64,000 nucleotides of DNA. It comes from Lachnospiraceae bacterium (GTDB lineage: Bacteria > Bacillota > Clostridia > Lachnospirales > Lachnospiraceae). Numbering within the stretch: position 1 is the first letter of the stretch; every line of letters begins with the position of its first letter. The notes beneath the pieces are model-generated. The model saw nothing but the letters and a program-made list of their open reading frames with translations. It was not told where the DNA came from and searched no databases. Positions 63,640-64,000 of the stretch are shown here, piece after piece. The translations under genes and the position numbers were made by a program. The stretch covers positions 287,775 to 351,774 of the forward strand of contig JAFLSY010000002.1 in the NCBI GenBank assembly GCA_022510745.1. The letters are read 5' to 3'.

Positions 63640-64000
63640 TTAAATATTAGTCCCTGTTGCTACACTGTCGAAACCGCCGCTTTCTACTGGCTCTGTCAAA
63701 ACATTTGCTCCATATGCAGCGGAAACAGCTTCCTTTGCAATGCTATTCTGATAGTATCTTTTATCTGCTTCTTGTCGTTGTAAATAACGCTTTAAAGACG
63801 CTTCTTCATTTAAGCGTGCATACTCCTCACGCCTTTTCCTCTTTGCCGCCTGCTCTGCCTTAAACTGACGCACTTCTTCCTCAGAAGGGCCGATGAGTTT
63901 TCCCCCTGTAGCGCCGAAAACACAGCTTTGTTTTACTTCTCCTTCTTCGTCAAGGACAAGACAGTAACTTATTTCCCACGGTTTCGCCACAATTTCCTGC
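63640..64000 (-). CDS. Unknown charged protein, probably partial at the window edge
   Basis: The frame is open to the right edge. A GTG at 63990 with AGGA upstream could be a start, but the preceding codons also read through. The visible 116-119 residues begin AKPWEISYCLVLDEEG, with a Gly-rich SCVFGATGGKLIGP (about 22-35 from that GTG). A strongly charged Lys/Arg/Glu helix (EEEVRQFKAEQAAKRKRREE, about 37-56) and a tail with no membrane segment follow. It is not recognised, and is the most upstream gene of the unknown series that I can see. Confidence 0.55.
   Translation of the reverse strand, partial: QEIVAKPWEISYCLVLDEEGEVKQSCVFGATGGKLIGPSEEEVRQFKAEQAAKRKRREEYARLNEEASLKRYLQRQEADKRYYQNSIAKEAVSAAYGANVLTEPVESGGFDSVATGTNI

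Overview
The window reads as chromosome of a low-to-mid GC member of the Clostridia, most likely the family Lachnospiraceae. The pointers are a GGGtGRT/NifU-like gene pair, clusters of DUF4190 proteins, a cotJABC spore-coat operon, a monomeric [FeFe]-hydrogenase-like protein, AGGAGG ribosome binding sites and frequent GTG/TTG starts. The cell should be anaerobic, spore-forming (cotJ with a sigma-E-type promoter), chemotactic and probably flagellated (methyl-accepting protein, CheY, CheX-like protein, and a sigma-28-type promoter). No species can be named from sequence alone.

Layout. 1-5.1 kb: end of an unknown gene, a PdaA-like polysaccharide deacetylase, a DUF2752/DUF4190 membrane-protein cluster, a 55-codon candidate gene and a chemoreceptor. 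5.2-10 kb: GGGtGRT protein with an Fe-S scaffold, then a TrpXYZ-like ABC importer. 10-19.6 kb: one long minus-strand run of argH, asd, an EAL phosphodiesterase, a DUF234-type ATPase, topoisomerase III and a left-handed beta-helix protein, with most junctions tight or overlapping. 19.7-28.3 kb: ABC transporter pair without binding protein, aldolase-like enzyme, SseB protein, tRNA-Thr, MscS channel, glgB, DUF1015 protein. 28.4-41.5 kb: serCA, L,D-transpeptidase, leuB-ilvD-ilvB, yajC, tgt, a VanY-type carboxypeptidase, aroC and a putative motility-regulon protein. 41.6-48 kb: lactonase, potABCD and cheY/cheX. 48-57.5 kb: Asn/Gly/Cys-rich protein, DUF5662, a glycogen-debranching-type enzyme, DUF1292, a UvrD-like helicase, gltX, hydrogenase-like protein and cotJABC.

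At about 57.48 kb the reading frame of cotJC stops resembling the CotJC family, and a serine recombinase with a small TnpW-like gene follows at once. I read this as one end of an integrated element inserted into the 3' end of a sporulation gene. The rest of the window (59.7-64 kb) is accessory DNA. It holds a frameshifted CPBP protease, a small membrane protein, a stand-alone winged-helix regulator and a run of secreted-looking, coiled-coil-rich unknown proteins.

The two observations most worth following are linked to motility and sporulation. First, four unknown genes in two distant places (41.5 kb, and 62.2, 62.8 and 63.6 kb) share a leader: a small hairpin with GGA in its loop, 16-20 nt, then an AAGGAGG ribosome binding site. 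This is the architecture of CsrA-controlled leaders such as that of flagellin. The 41.5-kb copy also sits just behind a near-consensus sigma-28 promoter. Second, the recombinase element interrupting cotJC is positioned like the skin-type elements that are excised during sporulation.
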